A DNA stretch of 7,157 bases, taken from the NCBI GenBank assembly GCA_020047885.1, contig JAIFNF010000323.1, positions 1 to 7,157 of the forward strand, given 5' to 3'. The position numbers were made by a program, and so were the translations under genes. Below are positions 6,953 to 7,157 of this stretch, one piece after another. Within the stretch, counting starts at the first letter, position 1; each line of letters starts with the position of its first letter. The stretch is from Gammaproteobacteria bacterium (GTDB lineage: Bacteria > Pseudomonadota > Gammaproteobacteria > Competibacterales > Competibacteraceae). The notes beneath the pieces are model-generated. The model ran no database searches. It saw nothing but the letters and a program-made list of their open reading frames with translations, and had not been told where the DNA came from.

Positions 6953-7157
6953 ATGGCTCTCCAAGAAGTCGTCATCGTCAGCGCCGCCCGCACGGCCATT
7001 GGCAAATTCATGGGTACGCTCAAGGACGTCTCCGCGCGCGACCTGGCCATTACCGCCGCCAAGGCGGCTATTGAGCGGTCTGGCGTTCCGGCTGATCAAA
7101 TTGACGAAATCTGCATGGGACAGCTCTATCTGGGCATGCAGGGTTCACTGCCGGCGC
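6953..7157 (+). CDS. Thiolase, acetyl-CoA C-acetyltransferase type (5' partial gene)
   Basis: The first 68 residues of a protein cut by the window edge. It opens MALQEVVIVSAARTAIGKF, the classic N-terminus of type II thiolases. A helix (ARDLAITAAKAAIERSGV) and the strand DEICMGQLYLG follow, matching the family segment before the catalytic Cys. The nucleophilic Cys (near residue 90 in the family) and the C-terminal His and Cys fall outside the window. Thiolases of this type usually have about 390 residues. Biosynthetic members condense two acetyl-CoA to acetoacetyl-CoA, the first step of polyhydroxybutyrate or mevalonate synthesis. Degradative members cleave 3-ketoacyl-CoA. Which role applies here (PhaA, AtoB or FadA-like) cannot be decided from this fragment, so no gene symbol is given. 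A strong ribosome site and a candidate promoter lie upstream. Confidence 0.92.
   Translation, partial: MALQEVVIVSAARTAIGKFMGTLKDVSARDLAITAAKAAIERSGVPADQIDEICMGQLYLGMQGSLPA

Noticed and set aside
6799..7074. Forward frame of 91 codons upstream of the thiolase
   Set aside because: It begins at a TTG that is part of the TTGACA promoter box, overlaps the thiolase start out of frame, and its translation is Arg/His/Pro-rich.

Overview
The window reads as a GC-rich proteobacterial chromosome segment, most likely gammaproteobacterial. That placement is inference, drawn from the multi-PAS hybrid kinase architecture, coding sequence clearly richer in G+C than the spacers, and a CCCCCCTTT/AAAGGGGGG palindrome of the kind dispersed in some gammaproteobacterial genomes. 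No rRNA, tRNA, CRISPR array, insertion sequence or phage gene was seen.

Layout. Positions 1-138 hold the 3' end of a forward gene whose last residues look like the end of a PAS domain, of the type fused to CheB/CheR methyltransferases or sensor kinases. After a 121-bp spacer comes a small GGDEF gene (260-988). Its GGDEF loop is intact, but the metal-binding and substrate-binding positions and the inhibitory-site arginine are replaced. Its stop codon lies against a GC-rich palindrome (989-1009). A 42-bp gap then leads to a large hybrid sensor kinase (1031-4951) with this order: signal peptide, NMT1/THI5-like periplasmic ligand domain, one membrane helix, three PAS domains, HisKA, HATPase, receiver, Hpt. 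The GGDEF gene and the kinase are probably co-transcribed, and all three forward genes form a sensory cluster.

An AT-rich convergent spacer (4952-5072) separates this cluster from a reverse-strand gene (6626-5073). That gene encodes a 517-residue protein with a largely helical N-terminal region, an internal HPr-like segment carrying the GxHxRPAT phospho-histidine signature, and a C-terminal extension. It is not an ordinary PTS HPr and is the most unusual gene here.

A 326-bp divergent intergenic region (6627-6952) holds candidate promoters in both directions and a cluster of GTCAC/GTGAC motifs. It leads into the 5' end of a thiolase (acetyl-CoA acetyltransferase) gene starting at 6953 and cut by the window edge.

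Working model (inference): the kinase senses a small ligand in the periplasm and relays phosphate from His to Asp to Hpt, and on to a response regulator not encoded here. The GGDEF protein may act as a degenerate, non-catalytic partner. The HPr-like protein may link a phosphorylation signal to carbon metabolism, but its position next to the thiolase is the only hint of that.
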